Assembly (NCBI GenBank): GCA_963819715.1 | Contig: CAWFXE010000005.1 | Coordinates: 1-24,250 of the forward strand | Length of the DNA: 24,250 nt | Direction of reading: 5' to 3' | DNA from: DASUPK01 sp963819715 | GTDB taxonomy: Bacteria > Actinomycetota > Thermoleophilia > Solirubrobacterales > 70-9 | Part shown: in pieces, positions 1-7,207 of the stretch | Position numbering within the stretch: the first letter of the stretch is position 1 | Layout: each line of letters starts with the position of its first letter | Notes under the pieces: model-generated | What the model saw: the letters and a program-made list of their open reading frames with translations, nothing else | Told to the model about the DNA's origin: nothing | Databases searched by the model: none | Position numbers and translations under genes: made by a program

Positions 1-66
1 GACGAGACCTGTCAGGCAGAGGGCCGCCGCGCCCGCCCTGGCAATACGAGAGTGCACGGGCGCAGC

Positions 67-85
67 GTAGGCCTTTCCGGCCTAC
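67..85 (-). terminator. Possible hairpin at the 3' end of the secreted-protein gene
   Basis: A perfect 7-bp inverted repeat (GTAGGCC / GGCCTAC, 5-base loop) spans the stop codon of the leftward gene that ends at 82. No T-tract follows it on the minus strand, so it is at best a weak or factor-assisted terminator or an mRNA 3'-end stabiliser. Bases 1-66 hold no gene I can support. Confidence 0.3.
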
Positions 86-510
86 CTCTTCAGTTTGAAG
101 TTGTGGGCGATCGCGTCGCTGGCTCCGGTCGTCAGGTCCGTCGCCGTCATCGAGCTGACGATCTTGAAGGCGCCCGGCTTGTGCTTCATCGCCTTCAGCA
201 GGGGACCATTCGGCTTCAAGAAGGGACCGCCCGGCACTCCAGCCTGCAGCGCACCGCTGAGATGGAAGGTCTGGTGGAACCCGTGGGCCTTGATCGTGGT
301 CGTAGTGTCGACACCGCAGTTGGCCGAGCAGATGGCAAAGATGTTGATCCTCTTTGCGACCTTGAGCTTGCCGGTGCCGACGTAGTTGATCAGGGCGCCC
401 GACTTGGTTGCGACGGGGCTCTTTGCGACGGCGATCGAGGCGGGCAGCAGCAGGGTTGCCGCGGCTGCGACCAGCATCGCGATCCTCCCGAGACGAGACA
501 TCCTGCTCAT
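82..510 (-). CDS. Small secreted protein, unknown function
   Basis: 142 aa. The ATG at 510 is chosen because a good ribosome-binding site (GGGAGG, 7 bases upstream) precedes it and because it gives a classic Sec signal peptide: basic start MSRMSRLGR, hydrophobic core at residues 11-23, and a likely AVA/K cleavage after residue 29. An in-frame start 14 codons upstream would bury the signal. The mature part (about 113 aa) is basic, begins KSPVATKSG, and has a CSANC cysteine pair that could form a small disulfide loop. It ends in KLKR. Its pattern (KLKVAKR, then the Cys pair, then alternating hydrophobic strands, then an F-K-L-K end) resembles beta-sandwich repeat units I associate with exported Solirubrobacterales proteins, but I cannot name a family. 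It probably acts outside the membrane or at the wall. It lies downstream of metG with a 71-base gap and is probably transcribed separately. Confidence 0.7.
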   Translation of the reverse strand: MSRMSRLGRIAMLVAAAATLLLPASIAVAKSPVATKSGALINYVGTGKLKVAKRINIFAICSANCGVDTTTTIKAHGFHQTFHLSGALQAGVPGGPFLKPNGPLLKAMKHKPGAFKIVSSMTATDLTTGASDAIAHNFKLKR

Positions 511-581
511 CGAATTCCTCCCTGTGTTCGCCTTCCGTGATCCGCGGGCCACCCTACCAAAGGCATTCCTGGCCTCTTCGG

Positions 582-2081
582 TCAGGCGGGCGCGAGCTTT
601 GGGAACAGCGGGGCGAGCTCGCCCAGGGTCTGTCCTCCACCCCTGGAGCCGAAGTCGGCCAGCTCCCGGCCGGACTCGCCCATCGCCTCGAGCAGCCGCC
701 CGGTCGTTTCCGGCATGTAGGCGTGCAGCAGCAGAGTCGTCACCCGGAGCCCCTCGGCGAGGCCGTAGAGGACGGCGTCGAGCCGTGTCGACGACGACTC
801 GTCCTTGGCCAGCCCCCAGGGTTTCGTCTCCTCGACGTAGGCGTTGAGTCGGCGCACCAGCTTCCAGATCTCCTCGAGCGCCTGGGTCAGCTCAGCGTCG
901 TCCAGCAGTGCCTGCACCCGGCGTGGCGCTTCCTCGAGGTCGCCGGCAAGGTCGCGCTCGGCCTCCGCATCGGGCACGATGCCGGCGCGGTAGCGGCCGA
1001 TCATCGAGAGCACCCGGTTGGCGAGGTTCCCGTACTGGTCGGCGAGCTCGGTCTCGTAGCGCGACTCGAAGCCGGCAGGGGAGATCTGGCCGTCCTGGCC
1101 GAAGGACACCTCCCGGAAGCAATAAAAGCGCAGAGGGTCGGCGCCGAACTTGTCGACCACCTCATCCGGGTCGAGCACGTTGCCGAGCGACTTGGACATC
1201 TTGTGCCCTTCCATCAGCAGGAAGCCGTGAATGAACATCCGCTCCGGCAGCTCGATCTCGGCAGCCATCAGGAACGCGGGCCAATAGACCGCATGGAACT
1301 TGAGGATGTCCTTGGCGAGGATGTGGAAGGGCGGCCAGAACTCTGCGGTCACGTCCTTGCCCTCCACCCCGTAGCCGAGAGCCGTGTAGTAGTTGAGCAG
1401 CGCGTCGAACCAGACGTAGATCACCTGGTTCGGATCCCAGGGCACCGGCACCCCCCACTTCAACGTCGGCCGCGACAGCGAGACGTCCTGGAGGCCCTGC
1501 CTGATGAAGGAGAGCGCCTCGTTGCGGCGGAAGTCGGGCACGACGAACCCGGGTCGCTCGCGGTAGAGATGCTCGAGGCTCTCCTGGAAGGAGGACAGGC
1601 GGAAGAACCAGTTCCTCTGCTCCTCCCGGGTCAGCGGTATCTGGTGGATCGGGCAGGTGTTGTTCGGGCCGATCTCCGACTCGGTCTTGAAGTCGGCGCA
1701 GCGGGGGCAGTACCAGCCCTCGTACATCCCCTCGTAGACGTGGCCGTTGTCGTAGACACGCTGGACGATCTCCTGAACCCGCTTCATGTGGCCCTCGTCC
1801 GTGGTGCGGATGAAGAAGTCGTTGGAAGCGTTGATCTTGGCCGCCATCTCCCTGAAGCGGGGCGCGAGGCGGTCGCCGAGCTCTCGCGGTGTGACGCCCT
1901 CCGCCTCGGCCTGCTGCGCCACCGGCTCCCCGTGCTCGTCGGTCCCGGTGAGGAAGAAGACGTCCTCGCCCCGCTGGCGATGGTGCCGGGCGAGGATGTC
2001 AGCGGCGATCGTCGAATACGCGTGCCCGAGATGTGGCTCTCCGTTGACGTAGTAGATCGGCGTGGTGACGTAGAAGCTCAC
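582..2081 (-). CDS. metG: Methionyl-tRNA synthetase
   Basis: 499 aa, cytoplasmic class Ia aminoacyl-tRNA synthetase that charges tRNA-Met with methionine using ATP. The N-terminal Rossmann domain shows the HIGH-type motif HLGH (residues 17-20) and FLTGTDEHG. The inserted zinc knuckle has Cys125, Cys128, Cys143 and His146, the single-knuckle C-C-C-H arrangement of the Thermus-like form. KMSKS is at residues 294-298, followed by the anticodon-binding helical domain. It ends at about 500 residues with no C-terminal EMAP/tRNA-binding domain, normal for this short form. The start is GTG with no clear Shine-Dalgarno. A 5-codon ATG mini-frame at 2095-2078 stops inside the GTGA start context, which could couple initiation. 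The gene lies 34 bases after the MlaE-type permease and may be cotranscribed with it. Confidence 0.97.
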   Translation of the reverse strand: MSFYVTTPIYYVNGEPHLGHAYSTIAADILARHHRQRGEDVFFLTGTDEHGEPVAQQAEAEGVTPRELGDRLAPRFREMAAKINASNDFFIRTTDEGHMKRVQEIVQRVYDNGHVYEGMYEGWYCPRCADFKTESEIGPNNTCPIHQIPLTREEQRNWFFRLSSFQESLEHLYRERPGFVVPDFRRNEALSFIRQGLQDVSLSRPTLKWGVPVPWDPNQVIYVWFDALLNYYTALGYGVEGKDVTAEFWPPFHILAKDILKFHAVYWPAFLMAAEIELPERMFIHGFLLMEGHKMSKSLGNVLDPDEVVDKFGADPLRFYCFREVSFGQDGQISPAGFESRYETELADQYGNLANRVLSMIGRYRAGIVPDAEAERDLAGDLEEAPRRVQALLDDAELTQALEEIWKLVRRLNAYVEETKPWGLAKDESSSTRLDAVLYGLAEGLRVTTLLLHAYMPETTGRLLEAMGESGRELADFGSRGGGQTLGELAPLFPKLAPA

Positions 2082-2115
2082 GGGCGCCTGAGCATAAACG
2101 CGCCCTGAGGGTGGA

Positions 2116-2922
2116 CTACTTGATGACCTGGAGGTCCGGGTGAGTCGCCAGCAGCGTCTGGGTGAAGACGTAGTTGAACGCGAACACGCCCATGAAGGTG
2201 ATCACCACCGCCTCGTTCACCGCGCGGCCCACCCCCTCGGCGCCTCCTGACGCGGTCATCCCCTTGTACGAGCAGACGATCGCGATGATCGCCCCGAAAA
2301 GCGTGCACTTGAGCACTGACCCCCACAGGTCTGTGACGGAGGCGTTGTTGAAGAGGGTCGCGAAGAAGCCCCCAAGCGGCTCGTTGTAGATCACCTCGGC
2401 GAGGACACCCCCCGCGATACCGAAGATCAGCGCGTAGACGTCGAGTAGGCCGGTGATCAGCATCAGCGCCAGAAAGCGGGGCACGACCAGGTTCTTGATC
2501 GGGCTGACGCCGAGCACCTGAAGCGCGTCGAGCTCCTCGCGGATCTTGCGCGAGCCGAGGTCGGCGGTGATCGCGGTGCCGGCGACGCCGGCGACCACCA
2601 CGGCCGTGACGTTGGGAGCGAACTCTCTGATCGAGGCGAGCACGAAGAACCCGCCGAGGCGGTCGAGGGCGCCGAACAACGAGAGGAAGTTCGCCGCCTG
2701 CAGGCCCGGGGCGCCGAAGCAAACGACGAGCATCGAGATCGACATCGGGAACCAGCAGAGCTGGAGAGCGAAGAGGAACTGCCCGATGAACTCGCCGCCA
2801 TAGGGGTACGGCGGCCTGATCGCCGAGACGATCGTTTTCGCGGTCAGGATCATCATGTCCCCCACCTGCTCGAAGAGGGACTTGGCGGGAAGGAAGGCCC
2901 GGTCGGCGACCGCGCGCACCAT
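2116..2922 (-). CDS. MlaE/YrbE-family ABC transporter permease (orphan)
   Basis: 268 aa integral membrane protein of the MlaE/YrbE family, the permease half of MCE-type lipid ABC importers/exporters (Mla in proteobacteria, Mce/YrbE in actinobacteria). The family signatures are clear: REELDALQVLGVSP (residues 128-141), the cytoplasmic coupling segment, and SYKGMTASGGAEGVGRAV (218-235), both flanked by hydrophobic helices. About five membrane segments are visible. The start ATG follows the stop codon of the GntR gene with no gap (TAGATG), so translation is probably coupled; a later start at Met23/24 is possible. Actinobacterial mce loci usually carry two YrbE genes followed by several mce genes. 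Here there is one permease, with no MlaF-like ATPase and no MCE-domain gene in the window, and metG follows. Its partners must be encoded elsewhere if it works in a transporter. Confidence 0.9.
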   Translation of the reverse strand: MVRAVADRAFLPAKSLFEQVGDMMILTAKTIVSAIRPPYPYGGEFIGQFLFALQLCWFPMSISMLVVCFGAPGLQAANFLSLFGALDRLGGFFVLASIREFAPNVTAVVVAGVAGTAITADLGSRKIREELDALQVLGVSPIKNLVVPRFLALMLITGLLDVYALIFGIAGGVLAEVIYNEPLGGFFATLFNNASVTDLWGSVLKCTLFGAIIAIVCSYKGMTASGGAEGVGRAVNEAVVITFMGVFAFNYVFTQTLLATHPDLQVIK

Positions 2923-3753
2923 CTACGGGCACCCCGAGGAGATCTTCACCCGCCACCAGTCCATCAACGCCCCGACGGGGCCCCACCTCGGGCGGACGGC
3001 AACCCTCAGGCAACCGGGCTCCCCGAGATCAGCGCTGGACACCGACTCCCAACGGTGCGCTGACGGGTCCGCAAGAGCCTCCTCTCGCCAGCGCCGCGCC
3101 GCGTCGTGATGCTCGCTTCGCTTCTCCGCTCTGGCCTGTGCCCGCCTCAGCCGAGCAAGCAAATCGTCGCGGATGCTCTCGAGCTCATCTATTCCCGCGA
3201 CTCTCGGAATCGCGCCCGCTGCCGTTTTGCTCTCTTGCGGATCCGTCTCGGGATATGCAGCCAGCAAGGCCTCGAATCTCGCTATCTGACCCCGAAGCGC
3301 GGCACGGGAAGAGCGCTCCACCCCCTCGGTCGTCGGGCTGGCGATGGCCTCCTCGTCGCTCGGCTCCGCGAACGGGCCTTCCGGGGTGCTGCCGGCGTAG
3401 AGGGCCCTGGCGAGCTCACGCGGGTCGATCCCGAGAGCGATCGAATCCCCCGCGACCTGCGCAGCCAACTGCTCCAGTGCCGGCGCAACGGAGGCGTAAG
3501 GACTCACGAAGGTGCCCAGCCCCTGCTGGGAGATGACCAGCCCATCTTCCTCGAGCCGCCGATAGACGCTGCGTACGGTGTTGACGTTGACCCCCGCTCC
3601 GGCGGCGAATTCACGAACGCCAGGCAGCCGCTCGTTGGCTGGCAGGCGGCCGCTGCGGATCAATGCCTGCAGGCGCCAAAAGAGATTCACACCGACCGGG
3701 AGATCATCCCCGTGGACGAGCCCTGGAACCCTCCGACCCGCTAGCTGTGCCAT
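2923..3753 (-). CDS. GntR-family transcriptional regulator (YtrA-like N-terminus, long C-terminus)
   Basis: 276 aa. Residues about 20-85 form a GntR winged helix: LFWRLQALIRSGRL, LPGVREFAAGAGVNVNTV, and a wing ending GLGTFVSP. The rest is not a recognised FCD or UTRA ligand domain. It is an Ala/Glu/Arg-rich helical stretch (DDLLARLRRAQARAEKRS, likely coiled coil) that could serve dimerisation, with a basic Trp-containing end. The stop codon touches the start of the MlaE-type permease, so it probably controls or is coexpressed with that transporter. Upstream of the ATG lie repeated TAGTG/GTGC elements and a -10-like TAGTGT only 9 bases from the start, with no Shine-Dalgarno, suggesting a very short leader and autoregulation. 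The effector is unknown. Confidence 0.85.
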   Translation of the reverse strand: MAQLAGRRVPGLVHGDDLPVGVNLFWRLQALIRSGRLPANERLPGVREFAAGAGVNVNTVRSVYRRLEEDGLVISQQGLGTFVSPYASVAPALEQLAAQVAGDSIALGIDPRELARALYAGSTPEGPFAEPSDEEAIASPTTEGVERSSRAALRGQIARFEALLAAYPETDPQESKTAAGAIPRVAGIDELESIRDDLLARLRRAQARAEKRSEHHDAARRWREEALADPSAHRWESVSSADLGEPGCLRVAVRPRWGPVGALMDWWRVKISSGCP

Positions 3754-3776
3754 TGCACTAGCACACTACTACAGTG
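3741..3776 (-). promoter_or_regulatory. Probable gntR promoter and auto-operator
   Basis: On the minus strand the bases before the GntR start contain TAGTAG-TG and TAGTG direct repeats, an approximate palindrome centred on CTAG (TG..CTAG..CA), and a further GTGC/GCAC inverted pair that straddles the ATG (3747-3758). A -10-like TAGTGT lies 9 bases before the start codon. GntR proteins of the YtrA type commonly bind TAGT/ACTA-rich palindromes over their own promoters. Assigning this site to this protein is inference. Confidence 0.4.
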
Positions 3777-3815
3777 GCGCGCGGATTCGCTCACAGTGGA
3801 GCGGACGGTGGGCCG

Positions 3816-4085
3816 CTAGAGCAGCTTCTCCTGGCCCCTCGTCCCGGAGCGCCGCCGACGACGGGGTATCCCGGCGGCCTCAGTGAGCGCCGCCTCGACA
3901 TCGGCGAGGATCGCCCGCTCGGATCGGGAGGCGACGATCGGCTCGGCCAGGTCGTCGACGTGGACGTAGGTCCGCCGCCCCTCGCCGCGATCCTTCGGAT
4001 CGAGCGGGACCAGGGCGTAGATTCGGTCAGCCCGGGCGAACTTCCCGTACCCGAGTGAGACCATGCGTGCATCTCGCTTTGCCAT
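3816..4085 (-). CDS. RemA-like (DUF370) small regulatory protein
   Basis: 89 aa, about the size of Bacillus RemA. The N-terminal part reads MVSLGYGKFARADRIYALVP, matching the RemA/DUF370 opening pattern (hydrophobic, then G-[FY]-G-N/K, a short spacer, RI-x-A-[IL]-V-P). It is followed by RRTYVHVDD and a segment like the RemA 'r.ViVmdsdHVilSAv' strand: EPIVASRSERAILADVEAAL. RemA in Bacillus subtilis is a DNA-binding activator of matrix and osmoprotection genes. The C-terminus is a strongly basic tail (IPRRRRRSGTRGQ) that could bind nucleic acid. A Shine-Dalgarno-like GGAG about 9 bases before the first ATG supports this start over Met8. It is divergent from the propeller-protein gene, with only 42 bases between the start codons. 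The family match is by eye, and its role here is unknown. Confidence 0.6.
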   Translation of the reverse strand: MAKRDARMVSLGYGKFARADRIYALVPLDPKDRGEGRRTYVHVDDLAEPIVASRSERAILADVEAALTEAAGIPRRRRRSGTRGQEKLL

Positions 4086-4127
4086 CAGTTAGCTCCAGCT
4101 TAGACGGGGGAATTACACCGGACTTCG

Positions 4128-5387
4128 ATGCGGTTTTGGACCGAGCACCGAGCCACGGCGATCGCCGTCATGGCCGGCTTCGTCGCCGTAGTCGGCGTGG
4201 GCGGCTGGCTCCTGCTGCGCTCCCCTAGCAGTTCGACCGAGTCGACCACCACGACCGCAATTCCCGCGGCCAAGCCATCCGCTTTGCAGACAACCGACTG
4301 GCCGACGTACGGCCTCGACGCGGCCCGCACCCGCTATCTCCCGAGCGACCGGGTGCAGCCCCCGTACAAGCTCGCCTGGAGCTATGACGCCCGTCACCTG
4401 ATGGAGTACTCGCCGATCGTCGTCGCGGACACGCTCTATGGGATCGACAACAACGGCGAGGCGTTCGCGCTCAACACCGGCAACGGCAAGCCCCGCTGGC
4501 GCCGCGACGTCGCCACGTTGAACGCGTCGGCCCCGACCTACAGCCATGGCCGCCTGTACATCTCGAACCTCGATCCCGGCCAAGTGCAGGCGCTGAACGC
4601 CCGGAGCGGCAAGGTCCTCTGGCGGCATCCGTTCCCGGGCCGGACGGAGTCGAGCCCGCTGGTCGTCGGCAACGAGGTGATCGCGGGCTGTGAGTGCGGA
4701 TCGGTCTTCGCGCTCGACGCCCGGTCGGGCAGGGAGCGCTGGAGCACGGCGGTGGGCGGCGCGGTCAAGGCGTCACCGGCCTATGACCGCGGGACGGTCT
4801 TCGTCGGCGACTACGGCGGCCAGATGACCGCGCTGCGGGCGGGCAGCGGGCGCGTGGTCTGGCAGGCGAGCGCCGGCAACAGCATCTACGGCACCGCGGC
4901 CGTAGCCTTCGGCCGGGTCTTCGCGGGCGACCTCGGCGGCGGCTTTCACGCCTGGGACGAGTCCAGCGGGAACTCCGACTGGAGCACCTCGACGGGCGGC
5001 TACGTCTACAGCGGCGCAACTGCTGCGAAGACACCCGATACCCCGCCGAGCGTCTACTTCGGCTCCTACGACGGCACCGTCTACGCGCTCAACGCGCGCA
5101 CCGGCGCTACGCGGTGGACCGAATCCGCGTCGGGGCCGGTCTCGGGCGCGGGGAGCATGATCGGTGACGTCTTCTACTCCGGCGATCTGAAGACGACCCA
5201 GACCTGGGGATTCCGGGCCACCGACGGCAAGCCCGTCCTCAAGTCGCGCGACGGCGCCTACAACCCGGTGATCTCCGACGGCCGCCTCCTCTACATGACC
5301 GGCTACCGGGTGATCTACGCACTGCGGCCGGAGCACGGGCCGTCTGTCAGCGGCTTCGTCAAAAAGAGCCGGAACCTCGCCGGTTAG
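4128..5387 (+). CDS. Membrane-anchored PQQ-type beta-propeller protein
   Basis: 419 aa. One N-terminal membrane segment (residues about 11-31, AIAVMAGFVAVVGVGGWLLL) is followed by a Ser/Thr-rich linker (about 32-55) and then repeated propeller blades. The blades share the outer-strand pattern of PQQ/PQQ-like repeats: 'Y.L/..ALNARTG...W': VFALDARSGRERWS, VYALNARTGATRW, VQALNARSGKVLWR, TALRAGSGRVVWQ. Six or seven blades can be counted, enough for a closed propeller exposed outside the membrane. The family includes BamB-like scaffolds and PQQ dehydrogenases. No calcium/PQQ-binding Trp-docking pattern or catalytic Asp is evident, so a structural or binding role is more likely than an enzyme. The Cys-Glu-Cys pair in GCECGS is unusual. 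The gene ends in a convergent overlap with rsmI: the two stop codons share bases (TTAG). Confidence 0.88.
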   Translation: MRFWTEHRATAIAVMAGFVAVVGVGGWLLLRSPSSSTESTTTTAIPAAKPSALQTTDWPTYGLDAARTRYLPSDRVQPPYKLAWSYDARHLMEYSPIVVADTLYGIDNNGEAFALNTGNGKPRWRRDVATLNASAPTYSHGRLYISNLDPGQVQALNARSGKVLWRHPFPGRTESSPLVVGNEVIAGCECGSVFALDARSGRERWSTAVGGAVKASPAYDRGTVFVGDYGGQMTALRAGSGRVVWQASAGNSIYGTAAVAFGRVFAGDLGGGFHAWDESSGNSDWSTSTGGYVYSGATAAKTPDTPPSVYFGSYDGTVYALNARTGATRWTESASGPVSGAGSMIGDVFYSGDLKTTQTWGFRATDGKPVLKSRDGAYNPVISDGRLLYMTGYRVIYALRPEHGPSVSGFVKKSRNLAG

Positions 5388-6205
5388 CGCCGCGGGTCGC
5401 GCCCGGTGATGCCCTTGTAGAGGTCGTTGGCGGGCACGCCGGTGAGCGCCGAGACGACGCTGGCCGCGGCCCGCGGGCGGGCCCCGGCGCGGATCAGGCC
5501 ACGGAGCGCGTCGGTGGCGAAGCCGATGTCGGCCGTCCCCCGTTCCGCCGCCGGGCCGATCACGACCACGATCTCGCCGCGGGCCTCGTCCCGGAACCGG
5601 CGTGAGAGCTCGCCGAGGGTGCCGCGCGCGATCTCCTCGTGGAGCTTGGTGAGCTCGCGGCAGACGGCCGCCGGCCGGTCGGGGGCGAGTTGGGCGAGCG
5701 CCCGCAGCGACTCGGGAAGGCGCCGCGGGGACTCGAACGCGATCAGGGTCTCAGTCGACTGGAGGACTCGCTCGAGCTCCCCGGTCCGGCGCGGGAGAAA
5801 ACCCTGGAAGCGGAAGCGGTGCGGCGGCAGCCCGGAGGCCACCAGTGCGGTGACGATCGAAGAGGGCCCCGGGAGCACCTCAATGTCGAGGTCGCGGTCG
5901 ATGCAAGCCCGGATCAGGCGATAGCCGGGGTCGGAGATGGCGGGCGTGCCGGCATCGGAGACGAGCGTGACGTTGTCGCCCCGCTCGATCCGCTGTGCGA
6001 GCTCGCGGGCGCGCTCGGCCTCGTTCCCCTCGTGGTAGGAGACCAGCCGCATCGCCTGGATCTCGAGGCGCTCCAGGAGCAGTCCAGTCCTGCGCGTGTC
6101 CTCGCAGGCGATCACGTCGGCCTCATACAGCGCGCGCCGCGCCCGCAGCGTGATGTCCTCGAGATTCCCGATCGGAGTCGGGCAGACGGTGAGCTTGCCC
6201 GGCAC
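5384..6205 (-). CDS. rsmI: 16S rRNA (cytidine1402-2'-O)-methyltransferase
   Basis: 273 aa tetrapyrrole-methylase-fold enzyme that 2'-O-methylates C1402 in the P-site decoding region of 16S rRNA using S-adenosylmethionine. Family motifs are present: CPTPIGNLEDITLRA near the N-terminus, CEDTRRTGLLL, VSYHEGNE, the SAM-site loop SDAGTPAISDPG, LPGPSSIVTAL, and FQGFLPR with FESPRRL. The length is typical. The start is GTG at 6205, preceded by AAGGAG with 9-base spacing. It starts 3 bases after the stop of the ROK kinase gene, so the two form one operon. The 3' end overlaps the convergent propeller gene by 4 bases. Confidence 0.96.
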   Translation of the reverse strand: MPGKLTVCPTPIGNLEDITLRARRALYEADVIACEDTRRTGLLLERLEIQAMRLVSYHEGNEAERARELAQRIERGDNVTLVSDAGTPAISDPGYRLIRACIDRDLDIEVLPGPSSIVTALVASGLPPHRFRFQGFLPRRTGELERVLQSTETLIAFESPRRLPESLRALAQLAPDRPAAVCRELTKLHEEIARGTLGELSRRFRDEARGEIVVVIGPAAERGTADIGFATDALRGLIRAGARPRAAASVVSALTGVPANDLYKGITGRDPRR

Positions 6206-6208
6206 GGC

Positions 6209-7165
6209 CTAGGACTCCTTGTCGAGCTCGATCAGCGCCATCGCCGCGGCCCCGATCATCCCCGCGTCCGGCCCCAGCTCGGCCAGCTTCACCAGGGTCT
6301 TGTTCATCGGGTCGAGCGCCCGCGAACGGAGCTCCTCCCGTGCCGGCTCGAGCATCAAGTCGCCCACCGCCGAGACGCCACCGCCGATCACGATCACGTC
6401 CGGATCGAAGATGTTGGCGAGGCTGGCCAGCGCGACGCCGAGGTGGCGGCCGGCGTCGGCCACCACCTCGCGGGCGGGCTCGTCGCCCTTGATGGCCAAC
6501 TCGGTGACGGTCTTGCCGGCGATCGGCCCCTGTGCGAGCGCTCTGCCGAGCGCCGAGTCCGGCTCCCGCTCGGCGGCGGCAGTGCCCTCCCGCGCCAGTG
6601 CGGTGCCCGAGGCGTAGGTCTCGACGCAGCCATGGTTCGGGCAGTTCCCCTGGCACGGCAACCCGTCCTCCACGATCACGATGTGCCCCAGCTCGGCCGC
6701 TCCTCCGGTCGAGCCGCGATAGGTTTCACCGTCCAGGATCAGCCCACCACCGATGCCCGTCCCGATGGTCAGCATGACCACGTTTCGCGCCCCGCGACCG
6801 GCCCCGTACAGGTGCTCCGCAAGGGCGGCGAGGTTGGCGTCATTGTCGAGATAGACGGGAAGGCCGATCCTCTCCCGCATCAGATCGCGCAGCGGCACAT
6901 CCGAGATCTCCAGGTTGACCGCCTGGATCGCCACGCCACGGTCGTGGTCGATGGTCGCCGGGATGCCGAGGCCGGCCGCCAGGGCGCCGGGGCGCGCCTG
7001 CTTCGCCTCCTGGAGCTCTCGGCCGAGCTCCTCGACCAACCGCTCCTCGCTCAGCCCCGTCGACGATTCCTTGCCCTCGTAGTGGGTGTGCTGCTCGGAG
7101 TCCACGACCCCGACGAGCATCTTGGTACCGCCCAGGTCGACGCCGATCGTCTCGCGGGCGGTCAA
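6209..7165 (-). CDS. ROK-family sugar kinase (probable glucokinase)
   Basis: 318 aa. The ATP phosphate-binding motif DLGGTK is at residues 10-15, the catalytic aspartate is in LDNDAN (Asp109), TIGTGIGGG is at 133-141, and ELGH at 158-161 is the ROK zinc/sugar signature. The zinc cysteines (Cys171, Cys175, Cys180, with His161) lie in PCQGNCPNHGCVE, with C-x3-C-x4-C spacing instead of the more common C-x-C-x4-C. ROK kinases phosphorylate glucose or related hexoses; actinobacterial glucokinases belong here, but substrate cannot be fixed from sequence (N-acetylmannosamine or fructose kinases look similar). The TTG start at 7165 places five residues before the first beta strand, as usual for the family. 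It is cotranscribed with rsmI and divergent from the LCP gene across 42 bases. Confidence 0.92.
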   Translation of the reverse strand: MTARETIGVDLGGTKMLVGVVDSEQHTHYEGKESSTGLSEERLVEELGRELQEAKQARPGALAAGLGIPATIDHDRGVAIQAVNLEISDVPLRDLMRERIGLPVYLDNDANLAALAEHLYGAGRGARNVVMLTIGTGIGGGLILDGETYRGSTGGAAELGHIVIVEDGLPCQGNCPNHGCVETYASGTALAREGTAAAEREPDSALGRALAQGPIAGKTVTELAIKGDEPAREVVADAGRHLGVALASLANIFDPDVIVIGGGVSAVGDLMLEPAREELRSRALDPMNKTLVKLAELGPDAGMIGAAAMALIELDKES

Positions 7166-7207
7166 CGGCAGGAAGGGTCCGGCGGCATGCGTAAGTATTG
7201 ATATCCC

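Noticed and set aside
408..2108. Long plus-strand open frame (566 codons) opposite metG
   Set aside because: It mirrors the metG codon pattern, has no recognisable domain, and metG on the other strand carries every family motif. Long antisense frames are expected in GC-rich genes.
3774..4058. Plus-strand small frame opposite the RemA-like gene
   Set aside because: No domain or ribosome-binding site; the minus-strand frame has a family pattern and a Shine-Dalgarno.
5639..7201. Plus-strand open frame of 520 codons across rsmI and the ROK kinase
   Set aside because: It spans two convincing opposite-strand genes and their junction; no domain recognised.
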